A stretch of DNA of 64,000 nucleotides from Gymnodinialimonas sp. 202GB13-11. GTDB lineage: Bacteria; Pseudomonadota; Alphaproteobacteria; Rhodobacterales; Rhodobacteraceae. Location: contig NZ_JBFRBH010000001.1 in NCBI RefSeq assembly GCF_040932485.1, positions 1,240,001-1,304,000 on the forward strand, in the 5' to 3' direction. The translations under genes were made by a program, and so were the position numbers. The notes under the pieces are model-generated. The model did not search any database. It saw nothing but the letters and a program-made list of their open reading frames with translations, and was not told the DNA's origin. Within the stretch, counting starts at the first letter, position 1. The number at the start of each line of letters is the position of its first letter. This document shows, in pieces, positions 1-7,666 of this stretch.

Positions 1-570
1 TCCGCGTCCGGTGCCGTATGGGATCGGGTCGAGGCGCTGCAAGCGCTTGATGCCGCGCTTTTGGCCGGTGATCCGGTTGAAACATCGCGGCGCTTGGCCC
101 CAGCCTGGGCTGCGATGCAGGAAGCGGGCCTGGAAGTCGCATTTGCGGACATTTACGGCGAGCGGTTGCTGCGCACTCCGTTGGTGGATGAGGCTGGCAT
201 TCTTGCGCGGCGGGTGGGCCTTTTATCGCCCCTCTACGAGCAGGTGGCGCAATCATCGGTCCCACAGGATGAGACGGAGCGCTTTGCCTTTGCGATTGCC
301 CGCGGCCTACCGCCGGAAAACGCGCGTGACCCGCTGGATCGGGCCATCGCCGCAGCGTTCGCGCCTGATCTGCCGCCGCATCGCTACAGCCTGTTTCTTG
401 AGAACAACCAACTCGGTGAAGCCTTGCTGCGAGCGGCTTTGGTTTTGGGGCAGGGTGCGCAGGACAGCGACCCGAACGATGTGACCGATGCATTGGTGCT
501 GTTTCGGTCTGTGGGTCTAGAAGATGTGGCGCGGCGTACCGCGTTGCAGCTGCATCTATTGCAGGGCTAA
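1..570 (+). CDS. C-terminal part of an unknown protein (5' end outside window)
   Basis: The reading frame is open from the first base of the window and ends at TAA 570, so only about 189 C-terminal residues are visible. The fragment is rich in Ala, Leu, Arg and Glu and looks helical and cytoplasmic. I see no catalytic motif and no membrane segment. An internal ATG at 61 could be taken for the start, but the frame continues upstream with the same coding character, so a true start outside the window is more likely. The stop lies 3 bases before the xerD start, which implies co-transcription with xerD. I do not recognise the family. Confidence 0.75.
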   Translation, partial: SASGAVWDRVEALQALDAALLAGDPVETSRRLAPAWAAMQEAGLEVAFADIYGERLLRTPLVDEAGILARRVGLLSPLYEQVAQSSVPQDETERFAFAIARGLPPENARDPLDRAIAAAFAPDLPPHRYSLFLENNQLGEALLRAALVLGQGAQDSDPNDVTDALVLFRSVGLEDVARRTALQLHLLQG

Positions 571-573
571 CGG

Positions 574-1515
574 ATGGCAGGCCCGGCCACGGACGCGGAT
601 TGGATCGCCCTTTATCTGGATGCGGCAGCAGCCGAACAAGGGGCGGCGCAGAACACCTTGCTGGGATATGGGCGCGATCTGACGGACGCGATGGGCTGGC
701 TTTCAAAGCGCGGCGGATTTGCCGGTGCGGATCGCGACAAGCTGGAAGGCTATATTGCCAGTCTTGAGGCGGAGGGCCTGGCGCCTGCCACGCGTGCGCG
801 GCGCTTGTCGTCGCTGAAACAACTCTTCCGGTTCGCACATGAGGAAGGCTGGCGCGCGGACAATCCTACCTTGCAGATCACCGGCCCGGCGCGCGCGCGC
901 AAGCTGCCGGGTACGCTGGATGTTGGCGAGGTCGACGCGCTTCTGTACGTCGCCGAACGGCACGGACGGACTGAGGGCGACCGGCTGCGCAACCACTGTT
1001 TGATGCAAATCCTCTACGCCACAGGCCTGCGGGTGACGGAACTGGTGTCTCTGCCGATTTCTGCCCTGCGCGGCGATCCGCAAATGCTGTTGGTCATGGG
1101 TAAGGGGGGCAAGGAACGGATGGTGCCTCTGAGCCCGCCGGCACGTGAGGCGGCTGCGGCGTGGTTGGCTCATAGGGACGCCGAAGACGACAGAGCGCGT
1201 GTGGAGACCGGTGCGAAACCCAGTGCTTTCGCTTTCCCGTCACGCGGCAAAGCCGGGCATCTGACACGGGTGCGCTTTTTCACGCTGATCAAGGAATTGG
1301 CGCTGGAGGCCGGTCTGGACCCGGCCAAGGTCACACCGCACACCCTGCGCCATGCCTTTGCGACGCATCTGTTGCAGAACGGGGCGGACCTGCGCGCGAT
1401 CCAGACGCTTCTGGGCCATGCAGATATCGCGACGACTGAGATTTACACGCATATCTTGGACGAAAGGCTGAAAGCCTTGGTGCTTGAAAAGCACCCCTTG
1501 GCGCGGGGCGGGTAG
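574..1515 (+). CDS. xerD: Site-specific tyrosine recombinase XerD
   Basis: The 313-residue protein has the two-domain layout of Xer recombinases: an N-terminal core-binding domain at about residues 8-95 and a catalytic domain at about 115-305. Catalytic motifs are visible: Arg153 in ATGLRVTELV, Lys in GKGGKERMVPL, the HTLRH box at 256-260, LGHADIATT, and the Tyr in EIYTHI near the C-terminus. In this family XerD acts with XerC at dif to resolve chromosome dimers in the cytoplasm. Nothing nearby suggests a phage or integron, and the length is normal for a housekeeping Xer. XerC and XerD are hard to tell apart by eye; XerD is preferred by overall resemblance. Confidence 0.93.
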   Translation: MAGPATDADWIALYLDAAAAEQGAAQNTLLGYGRDLTDAMGWLSKRGGFAGADRDKLEGYIASLEAEGLAPATRARRLSSLKQLFRFAHEEGWRADNPTLQITGPARARKLPGTLDVGEVDALLYVAERHGRTEGDRLRNHCLMQILYATGLRVTELVSLPISALRGDPQMLLVMGKGGKERMVPLSPPAREAAAAWLAHRDAEDDRARVETGAKPSAFAFPSRGKAGHLTRVRFFTLIKELALEAGLDPAKVTPHTLRHAFATHLLQNGADLRAIQTLLGHADIATTEIYTHILDERLKALVLEKHPLARGG

Positions 1516-1616
1516 GGCGCCCTAACCCCTCGTCCTGCCTTGGGCTATCCTCGCAGTTGGCCTGTTTTGCAGGGGCGTCCCTTGAATGGGACCGTCCGCG
1601 CCCCCATAACCCGCCC

Positions 1617-2945
1617 ATGGAAAACGAATTGCCCCTCCCGGAACCGTCGGCGTTGGCCGATCCCACGAATTGGATCATCGCGGCGGTGATTGTGTTTTTG
1701 CTTGTCTGTTCGGGCTTCTTCTCGGGCTCTGAGACGGCTTTGACGGCTGCCTCGCGCGGGAAGCTGCGGTCGATCGCCAGCAAGGATACGGGACCGACCC
1801 GCGGGGCAGCCCGGGCGTTGGAGTTGAAGGAAGACAATGAACGCCTGATTGGCGGAATTCTTCTTGGCAACAACCTCGTCAACATCTTGGCGACAGCTTT
1901 GGCCACGGCTTTATTCACGGCGATCTTGGGCGAAGGCGGCGTGGCGATTGCAACGCTGGTGATGACAGCGCTCGTCCTGATCTTTGCGGAGGTGCTTCCT
2001 AAGACCTTTGCTATCAACAGCCCTGAGATGTCGGCGGCGCGTGTTGCGCGGCCCATCGGGTTGATCATCGCAGTCATGGCTCCTGTCGTGGCAGTCGTGC
2101 GCTTTATCGTGCGGGGCGTGCTGCGTCTGTTCGGCACGCGGATAGAGGCGGGCGACAACATGTTGTCGGTCAAGGAAGAGATCATGGGCGCGCTCTCGAT
2201 TGGCCATGAGGAAGGTTCCGTCGAGAAAGAGCAGCGCGACCGGTTGCTCGGTGCGCTCGACCTGCACGAGCGGACAGTGGAGGAAATCATGCTCCACCGC
2301 TCAGGGATCGAGATGATCGACGCTGATGCTGCGCCGGAAGAGATCCTGACGCAATGCCTCCGCTCGCCCCATACCCGCCTTCCGGTCTTCAAGGATGATC
2401 AGGAGAACATCGTGGGCGTCGTGCACGCCAAGGACCTGCTGCGCGCAATTGACCGACTGACGCGGGGAGAAGATGCGAAAGGGCTTGCGGCGTTCGACAT
2501 CTCGGACGTGGCGATGAAGCCCTATTTCGTGCCCGAAACCACGACGCTTGATGACCAGATGCGCCAGTTCCTGCGCCGCCACACGCACTTTGCGTTGGTG
2601 GTAGATGAATATGGCGCCCTTGGTGGGTTGATCACGCTGGAGGATATTCTGGAAGAGATCGTGGGTGAGATCACCGACGAGTTCGACGTGGAAGATGCGC
2701 CAGTGCTGGAGGCTGACAGCGCGGGGAACTACACGATTGATGGTGCCATGACGATCCGCGACCTCAACCGTGCGGCGGACTGGACGCTGCCGGATGAGGA
2801 GGCGAACACGGTCGCCGGCCTTGTGATCCATGAGGCGCAGACGATCCCGTTGCCGGGGCAATGCTTTGCGTTCCACGGCTTCCGGTTCGAGGTGGCTGAA
2901 CGGGAGCAAAACCGGCTGACCAAGCTGAAGGTGCGGCGGTTGTGA
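1617..2945 (+). CDS. HlyC/CorC (CNNM-CBS) family transporter
   Basis: This is a 442-residue membrane protein. An N-terminal DUF21/CNNM domain (about residues 15-190) has four hydrophobic segments, the GSETAL motif and the FAEVLPKTF signature. A CBS pair follows (about 205-330), and the C-terminus is a CorC_HlyC domain (about 345-435) after VVDEYGALGGL. The family is linked to Mg2+/Co2+ efflux or homeostasis, and older annotations call it hemolysin-like. An in-frame ATG at 1557 would add 20 polar residues, but ATG 1617 gives the usual N-terminus. It lies about 100 bp after xerD on the same strand and converges with gpt. Confidence 0.9.
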   Translation: MENELPLPEPSALADPTNWIIAAVIVFLLVCSGFFSGSETALTAASRGKLRSIASKDTGPTRGAARALELKEDNERLIGGILLGNNLVNILATALATALFTAILGEGGVAIATLVMTALVLIFAEVLPKTFAINSPEMSAARVARPIGLIIAVMAPVVAVVRFIVRGVLRLFGTRIEAGDNMLSVKEEIMGALSIGHEEGSVEKEQRDRLLGALDLHERTVEEIMLHRSGIEMIDADAAPEEILTQCLRSPHTRLPVFKDDQENIVGVVHAKDLLRAIDRLTRGEDAKGLAAFDISDVAMKPYFVPETTTLDDQMRQFLRRHTHFALVVDEYGALGGLITLEDILEEIVGEITDEFDVEDAPVLEADSAGNYTIDGAMTIRDLNRAADWTLPDEEANTVAGLVIHEAQTIPLPGQCFAFHGFRFEVAEREQNRLTKLKVRRL

Positions 2946-2951
2946 CGGCCT

Positions 2952-2978
2952 CTGCTCACGTGTCAGCAGGTGGGTTAA
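2952..2978. repeat. Intergenic palindromic element, copy 1
   Basis: The sequence begins CTGCTCACGTGTCAGCAG, a near-perfect 18-bp palindrome, and continues GTGGGTTAA. It matches the element at 53255-53281 at 22 of 27 positions. Both copies start within about 7 bases of a plus-strand stop codon, in the gap between convergent genes. It may be a bidirectional terminator hairpin or a protein-binding site; there is no strong T-run directly after it. Confidence 0.55.
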
Positions 2979-3040
2979 ACGATTGAAATTACGCCAGAAA
3001 GAGGTTTTGCTTTCTCTGTTTCAACCACGTTTTGACCGCT

Positions 3041-3559
3041 TTAATCCTTGCCGCGATAGGGCTCCACATATTGCAGGGCCATGTCCCAAGGGAAAAAGAT
3101 CCAGGTGTCCTGACTAACGCCGGTGATGAATGTGTCCACCATCGGCTCACCCTTCGGTTTCGCGTAGACCGTGGCGAAGTGGGCCTTGGGGTAGAGGGAG
3201 CGGACAAGTTCCAGCGTTTTGCCGCTGTCCACCAGATCATCAACGATTAGAATACCTTCGCCGTCGCCCATCAACTCGGCATCGGGGGATTTCAGAACCT
3301 CCGCCTCGCGCTGCTGATCCGCCTTGCCGCCACCCGCATGGTACGACTTCACCGAGATCGTATCGACCGTGCGGATGTCCAACTCGCGACTGACGATCAT
3401 AGCGGGTGCCATCCCACCGCGTGTGATGGCAACCACGGCCTTCCACGCGCCATCGTCGGGGCCACGTCCGTCCAGCCGCCAAGCCAGCGCACGGGCGTCA
3501 CGGTGCATCTGGTCCCAGCTGACGTGGAACCCTTTTTCGTGGGGGAGTTGTGTGGTCAT
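3041..3559 (-). CDS. gpt: Xanthine-guanine phosphoribosyltransferase
   Basis: This 172-residue protein is a type I phosphoribosyltransferase. The PRPP loop [13 protein letters not shown] is at about residues 100-112, and the start [19 protein letters not shown] is typical of Gpt. It salvages xanthine and guanine to XMP and GMP in the cytoplasm. Its ATG overlaps the stop of the upstream LysE gene (ATGA, 3556-3559), so it is the last gene of fabI-lysE-gpt. Its 3' end converges on the CNNM-CBS gene. Confidence 0.93.
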   Translation of the reverse strand: MTTQLPHEKGFHVSWDQMHRDARALAWRLDGRGPDDGAWKAVVAITRGGMAPAMIVSRELDIRTVDTISVKSYHAGGGKADQQREAEVLKSPDAELMGDGEGILIVDDLVDSGKTLELVRSLYPKAHFATVYAKPKGEPMVDTFITGVSQDTWIFFPWDMALQYVEPYRGKD

Positions 3560-4176
3560 GGCGTGCCTCGTTCGAAGAGCAGGCGCAGGCCCAAGGCGAC
3601 GAGAACGCCGGCTGCGATGCGGTCAAAGATGGATTTGGCGCTGAGATAGCGCGTGCGGACGATCGCCGTCGAGAGGGCAACGGCCAAAAGTGGCTGCACG
3701 ACTAGTTCAACGCCCAGATGGTTAAGGTAAATCAGAGCTTTATCGGCTGTGGTTAAACCTTCGGGAAAGATCACCACGATCACAGCAGCCGAAAAGAGAA
3801 CGGATTTCGGATTGGCGAGATTGACGAGCATCCCTTGCCGAAACGCCCGGCCCTTGCTGACCTGCGGGGCGGTCCCAAGCGGCGCGCGGGCATTGCGCCA
3901 TGTCTGAAAGGCGATCCAGATCAGGTAGGCCGCGCCGCCCATCTTCACCGCTGTGTAAGCCCAAGGAAACAGGGAAAAGAGAGCATCAAGGCCCAAAAGC
4001 GCGGCCAGGGTCCAGAGCGAAGCCATGATGCCCAAACCAACAGCTGCGGCCAGACCGGCGGTGCAACCTTCGGCCATGGCGGTGCGGGTCAGGAACGGAA
4101 GCGATGGACCGGGGGACGCAATGGCGGCCAGCAACGTCGCGTTGAAGGCCAGCACATGCACCCATTCGATGGTCAT
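3556..4176 (-). CDS. LysE family amino-acid exporter
   Basis: The 206-residue protein has about six hydrophobic segments and the LysE/RhtB N-terminal pattern ([18 protein letters not shown]), followed by [19 protein letters not shown]. Members export amino acids or related small molecules through the inner membrane; the substrate here cannot be told. It overlaps fabI upstream (4173-4176) and gpt downstream (3556-3559) by 4 bp each, so the three are probably translationally coupled. Confidence 0.9.
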   Translation of the reverse strand: MTIEWVHVLAFNATLLAAIASPGPSLPFLTRTAMAEGCTAGLAAAVGLGIMASLWTLAALLGLDALFSLFPWAYTAVKMGGAAYLIWIAFQTWRNARAPLGTAPQVSKGRAFRQGMLVNLANPKSVLFSAAVIVVIFPEGLTTADKALIYLNHLGVELVVQPLLAVALSTAIVRTRYLSAKSIFDRIAAGVLVALGLRLLFERGTP

Positions 4177-4985
4177 TCGCCCTTTTTCTCCAGCGTCATG
4201 TCAGGCGCTTCGGGGTTCTTCATGCCGATGATGTTGTAGCCCGCATCGACGTGGTGGGTTTCGCCGGTAACGCCGGACCCCAGATCGCTGAGCAGGTAGA
4301 GAGCCGATTTGCCGACTTCGTCCTGAGTGACCGTGCGGCGCAGGGGGGCGTTGTTTTCGTTCCATTTCAGGATGTAGCGGAAATCACCGATGCCAGAGGC
4401 TGCGAGCGTCTTGATCGTGCCTGCGCTGATTGCGTTGACGCGGATATTGTCGCGGCCCAGATCCTCGGCCAGGTACATGACCGACGCCTCAAGCGCTGCT
4501 TTGGCCACGCCCATGACATTGTAGTGCGGCATGACGCGTTCCGCGCCCGAATATGTCAGCGTCAGAAGCGAGCCACCGTTGGGCATCATCTTTTCGGCGC
4601 GCTGGCACACGGCGGTGAACGAATAGACCGAGATGTCCATTGTCATCTGGAAATTGGCTGACGAGGTCTCGACATACCTGCCGCGCAGTTCGTTTTTGTC
4701 CGAGAAGCCAATGGCGTGGACCACGAAATCAAGACTGCCCCATTCGTCCTTGAGGGTTTCGAACAGCGCATCGAGTGAATCTGCGTCGCCTACATCACAG
4801 GGCACGACCAGAGATGAGCCCAATTGTTCCGCTAGCGGGCCAACACGCTTCAGCAGCGCCTCACCCTGGTAGGAAAAGGCAAGTTCCGCCCCCTCCGACG
4901 CGAGGGCCTTGGCGATCCCCCATGCGATGGATTTGTCATTGGCGAGGCCCATGATCAGCCCACGTTTGCCGTCCATCATGCCCAT
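4173..4985 (-). CDS. fabI: Enoyl-[acyl-carrier-protein] reductase (NADH) FabI
   Basis: This 270-residue short-chain dehydrogenase has the FabI features: an N-terminal GLANDKSIAWGIA nucleotide loop, VHAIGFSD, and the catalytic Tyr-(X)6-Lys in YNVMGVAK, with an upstream second Tyr in TYSGAERV. It catalyses the last reduction of each fatty acid elongation cycle in the cytoplasm. The frame stays open far upstream (to 5474), but that stretch opposes pdxH and has no FabI similarity. The start at 4985 (MGMMDGKRGLIMG) matches the family. It heads a minus-strand unit with lysE and gpt and is divergent from pdxH. Confidence 0.95.
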   Translation of the reverse strand: MGMMDGKRGLIMGLANDKSIAWGIAKALASEGAELAFSYQGEALLKRVGPLAEQLGSSLVVPCDVGDADSLDALFETLKDEWGSLDFVVHAIGFSDKNELRGRYVETSSANFQMTMDISVYSFTAVCQRAEKMMPNGGSLLTLTYSGAERVMPHYNVMGVAKAALEASVMYLAEDLGRDNIRVNAISAGTIKTLAASGIGDFRYILKWNENNAPLRRTVTQDEVGKSALYLLSDLGSGVTGETHHVDAGYNIIGMKNPEAPDMTLEKKGE

Positions 4986-5116
4986 ATTGTGTCCCCATCC
5001 GTCACGATCTGAAACTCTCGTAGGCGATTGGCCGCAGGGCTTCAAGGTGGGCGACCCTTGTCGCAACATATGCTGACCGCTAGCTGATGGAGCGATTGGG
5101 AACGGAGGCATTCGGA

Positions 5117-5737
5117 ATGACGACGCGAGACGGTATCTTTGCAGGCGACGACCCGTTCGCCTTGGCGCAGGCGTGGTTGACTGAGGCCGAGGTAAGTGAG
5201 CCGAACGATCCAAACGCAATTGCCCTTTCGACAGTGGATGCCGATGGGCTGCCGAATGCGCGCATGGTACTGCTGAAAGAGATTGAGGCGCACGGCGACG
5301 GGAATGGCGCGTTTGTGTTCTACACGAACTACGGCTCGGCCAAGGCGCAAGAGATTGAGGGGGCAGGGAAGGCGGCTTTCGTGTTGCACTGGAAATCGTT
5401 GCGGCGCCAAATTCGGGTGCGCGGCGTGACGTCTCGTGAAGAGGGGCCGCAGGCGGATGCGTATTACGCCTCAAGGTCTCTCAAAAGTCGGTTGGGCGCT
5501 TGGGCGTCGCAACAATCGCAACCGCTGGATAGTCGGGCAACGCTTATGGCCGAAGTGGCGCGTGTGACGGCGCTGCACGGGCCCAACCCGGCGCGCCCTC
5601 CGTTTTGGGGCGGCATCCGGATCACGCCGTTAGAGATCGAGTTTTGGGCGGATGGAGCGTTTCGTTTGCACGACCGGTTCCGGTGGACGCGCACTGGCCA
5701 AGGCGCGCCTTGGGAGGTGGTTCGCCTGAACCCGTAA
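5117..5737 (+). CDS. pdxH: Pyridoxamine 5'-phosphate oxidase
   Basis: The 206-residue protein is a FMN-dependent PNPOx. It shows the substrate-binding [10 protein letters not shown] stretch, [27 protein letters not shown] and [14 protein letters not shown], and ends in the canonical RLNP. It makes pyridoxal 5'-phosphate from pyridoxine or pyridoxamine phosphate. ATG 5117 is chosen over an in-frame ATG at 5087 because a GGAGG Shine-Dalgarno lies at 5104-5108, eight bases upstream. It is divergent from fabI. Confidence 0.94.
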   Translation: MTTRDGIFAGDDPFALAQAWLTEAEVSEPNDPNAIALSTVDADGLPNARMVLLKEIEAHGDGNGAFVFYTNYGSAKAQEIEGAGKAAFVLHWKSLRRQIRVRGVTSREEGPQADAYYASRSLKSRLGAWASQQSQPLDSRATLMAEVARVTALHGPNPARPPFWGGIRITPLEIEFWADGAFRLHDRFRWTRTGQGAPWEVVRLNP

Positions 5738-5780
5738 TTGACCCAAACGTCACCTAACTAAGGGTGTGTCTTTTTTGCAA

Positions 5781-5880
5781 TTTCATGTATCATGAAAATG
5801 TAAGATACTGTTAAGAATAGAGTATTTGACCTTGTGTCTGGCTGTGGGTGCTTCACCATCACTACGTGGTGGAAGTGGAG
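5781..5880 (+). promoter_or_regulatory. Structured AT-rich leader of the cold-shock gene
   Basis: The gap between pdxH and the cold-shock gene is much more AT-rich than its surroundings. It contains the perfect palindrome TTTCATG-TAT-CATGAAA (5781-5797). Closer to the gene, CTTCACCA (5851-5858) can pair with TGGTGGAAG (5867-5875) with one bulge. That hairpin ends exactly at the Shine-Dalgarno GTGGAG (5875-5880), so it could affect ribosome access. A temperature-responsive role is only an inference from cold-shock mRNAs in general. Confidence 0.35.
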
Positions 5881-5886
5881 CATATT

Positions 5887-6405
5887 ATGCATACGGGCCC
5901 TGATGTGACCTTGGACGACGCGGTTGCCGGACAGGTGAAGTGGTTTGATGCCGCTAAGGGTTTTGGATTCGTGCTGGCCGATGGCGGCGGCCCGGATATT
6001 TTGCTACATGCGAATGTGTTGCGGAACTTCGGGCGAGGCTCCGTGTCGGAGGGCGCACGGGTCAAATTGCTGACGCAGGAAACCGGTAGAGGGCTGCAAG
6101 CGACCGAGGTCATCTCGATCGAGGCGTTGCCGGAGAGTGAAGCACCGGCAGACAGCACACACGCTGATCTCCCCGATGTGACCGACGTGCCCCTTGTCGC
6201 AGCGCGTGTGAAGTGGTTTGACAAGTCCAAGGGTTTTGGGTTCGCCAACGCGTTCGGCCAGCCGGAAGACGTGTTTGTCCATGTCGAGGTTTTGCGCCGG
6301 TTCGGGTTTTCGGAACTCCAGCCCGGTGAAGCGGTGGCGGTGAAAATCGTTGACGGGCCGCGAGGAAAGATGGCTGCGGAAATCCGCACCTGGGATCAAG
6401 CATAA
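5887..6405 (+). CDS. Two-domain cold-shock protein
   Basis: The 172-residue protein carries two cold-shock domains. The first begins GQVKWFDAAKGFGFV (about residues 14-80) and the second ARVKWFDKSKGFGFA (about 103-168); an acidic Pro-rich linker joins them. Both keep the RNP1-type KGFGF, but the RNP2 motif differs (DILLH and DVFVH). Such double-domain proteins are known in alphaproteobacteria and bind single-stranded nucleic acid as RNA chaperones. The start at 5887 follows GTGGAG at 5875-5880; an in-frame ATG at 5848 lacks a ribosome site. Confidence 0.92.
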   Translation: MHTGPDVTLDDAVAGQVKWFDAAKGFGFVLADGGGPDILLHANVLRNFGRGSVSEGARVKLLTQETGRGLQATEVISIEALPESEAPADSTHADLPDVTDVPLVAARVKWFDKSKGFGFANAFGQPEDVFVHVEVLRRFGFSELQPGEAVAVKIVDGPRGKMAAEIRTWDQA

Positions 6406-6462
6406 GGTCAGACTGCTGCGGATGCGGGCTGTGCCTGCAGCGCCCGAAAGGGGCAGTGGTAA

Positions 6463-6948
6463 ATGACGAAGATTTTTTTGGCCCCTTGTCTGGCGCTTCT
6501 TCTGATTTGTGTGAATGCTGCCGGCGCAGCTGCCGCGTGCCGTGAGGATCGTGTCGAGTTGCGGGGCGATTGGGGATCAGTCCGGTTCCGGGTTGCCCTT
6601 GCGGACACTCCGGCGGAACGCGCGCAAGGTCTTATGCATGTAGAAGAGATGCCGCGTCTGAGCGGGATGCTTTTTGTCTACGAGCGTCCGCAGCGCGTGA
6701 GCTTCTGGATGGAAAACACACTGATCCCCCTTGATATGATCTTTGTGGGTCCGGACGGGGTGGTCCGGCACGTCCACGAAAACGCGATCCCGCTTGACCG
6801 CACGGGCATTCCGGGCGGGAGCAATGACATTCAATATGTTCTTGAAGTGAATGGCGGCGTGACTGCCGATTTCGGTATTTCCGCAGGCACGCAATTGCGG
6901 CATCCCGCAATAGATCAGACCCAAGCAGTATGGCCGTGCGACGAGTGA
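6463..6948 (+). CDS. DUF192 family secreted protein
   Basis: The 161-residue protein has an N-terminal signal peptide (cleavage probably after GAAAA, about residue 25). The DUF192 core follows: LADTPAERAQGLMHVEEMP, GMLFVYERPQRVSFWMENT, PLDMIFVGPDGVV and a late YVLEVNGG. The function of DUF192 proteins is not established. It lies 57 bp after the cold-shock gene and 64 bp before tRNA-Pro, and may share the cold-shock transcript. Confidence 0.88.
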   Translation: MTKIFLAPCLALLLICVNAAGAAAACREDRVELRGDWGSVRFRVALADTPAERAQGLMHVEEMPRLSGMLFVYERPQRVSFWMENTLIPLDMIFVGPDGVVRHVHENAIPLDRTGIPGGSNDIQYVLEVNGGVTADFGISAGTQLRHPAIDQTQAVWPCDE

Positions 6949-7012
6949 TGTTATTTGCGCTTTGATAGGGCTTGCGCAATGGCCCAAAGGACCGATATGA
7001 CGCGCCCACGGT

Positions 7013-7089
7013 CGGGGCGTGGCGCAGTCTGGTAGCGCACCTGTTTTGGGTACAGGGGGTCGTGAGTTCGAATCTCGCCGCCCCGACCA
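7013..7089 (+). tRNA. tRNA-Pro (anticodon TGG)
   Basis: The cloverleaf is complete. The acceptor CGGGGCG (7013-7019) pairs with CGCCCCG (7079-7085), the anticodon stem CCTGT/ACAGG flanks the loop TTTGGGT with anticodon TGG at 7047-7049, and the T arm is GTGAG-TTCGAAT-CTCGC. The discriminator A is at 7086 and CCA is encoded at 7087-7089. It reads proline CCN codons. Confidence 0.97.
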
Positions 7090-7502
7090 CTTTCCTAAAT
7101 GTTGTATCCGCTGCCCTCAGGGGCGCCTTATGTAGTGTTCAGCCCTCGAATTGTGGCCGAATGACTACATATTGTGGGGGGCAGATTCTTTCTGCCTCGG
7201 CCTGATTTGAGGGTGCGAGCCCTGAGCAGTTGTTGAGGCATGACCTCAGGTAAATACGCTATCTAGGCCTGAATAAAGAAAAACATCCATATGTAGGGTG
7301 TGCATCGCGGTATACAGGAATCACCACCTCTACTGGACCGGTTTGATCGCCAAGCAGATTGCAAGAAAAATATCCCGAAAAATCCCTCAAAAAGCCGTTG
7401 ACCCGATAGGGGTGAACACGTCAGGTTGTGCTGGCTGACACAAGCGCCACCACATATAGCGCATGTCGGCGGGGGCAGAGGGATAACACCTCAGCAAAAC
7501 AA
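7090..7502. other. Gene-free stretch between tRNA-Pro and the nrdJ leader
   Basis: About 410 bases carry no convincing coding sequence. The 5' half contains a small hairpin GGCAGA-TTCTT-TCTGCC (7180-7196) and TGAGG-CATGA-CCTCA, neither followed by a T-run. The middle is AT-rich (about 7245-7400) and probably holds the nrdJ promoter, but I could not fix -35/-10 boxes with confidence. I see no integrase, direct repeat of the tRNA end, or other sign of insertion. Confidence 0.5.
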
Positions 7503-7651
7503 AAGCACGGTCTGTCACCGAGTGCCGCGGCACCCGACTGGAAGAGCTGTGCGTACGGCCAGCAAGCGCTGGAATGAGAGAGACGGTCAGAGGGCAGAAG
7601 ACCCTGGCAGACCGCTTTGTTGGGAAACAGGGGCCTGGCACGGGTCCAGGC
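7503..7651 (+). ncRNA. Candidate cobalamin-type riboswitch in the nrdJ leader
   Basis: A closing stem is formed by GGTCTG (7509-7514) with CAGACC (7608-7613), extended through AAAGC/GCTTT after a two-base bulge. Inside are GTGC-CGCG-GCAC (7522-7533), CCAGC-AAGC-GCTGG (7559-7572) and AGGG/CCCT (7591-7605). The 3' part GAAGACCCTGGCAGACC resembles the B12 box of cobalamin riboswitches (GAAGACCTGCC type). A separate hairpin GCCTGG/CCAGGC (7633-7651) ends five bases before the Shine-Dalgarno ATGAGG, as a translation-controlling platform would. The downstream enzyme needs adenosylcobalamin. Other conserved riboswitch boxes are not obvious, so the class is uncertain. Confidence 0.5.
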
Positions 7652-7666
7652 GATGATGAGGCAGCT

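Noticed and set aside
574-1515. xerD as a sign of an integrated element
   Set aside because: It is of housekeeping length and type in a core-gene neighbourhood, with no phage genes or attachment repeats.
1331-2392. 353-codon minus-strand frame opposite xerD and the CNNM-CBS gene
   Set aside because: It spans two well-supported plus-strand genes and has no family features.
7450-7463. ACATATAGC as an NrdR box upstream of nrdJ
   Set aside because: It is only a weak partial match, and no second box at the usual spacing was found.
7013-7502. tRNA-Pro as an integration site
   Set aside because: No repeat of the tRNA 3' end and no integrase gene occur nearby.
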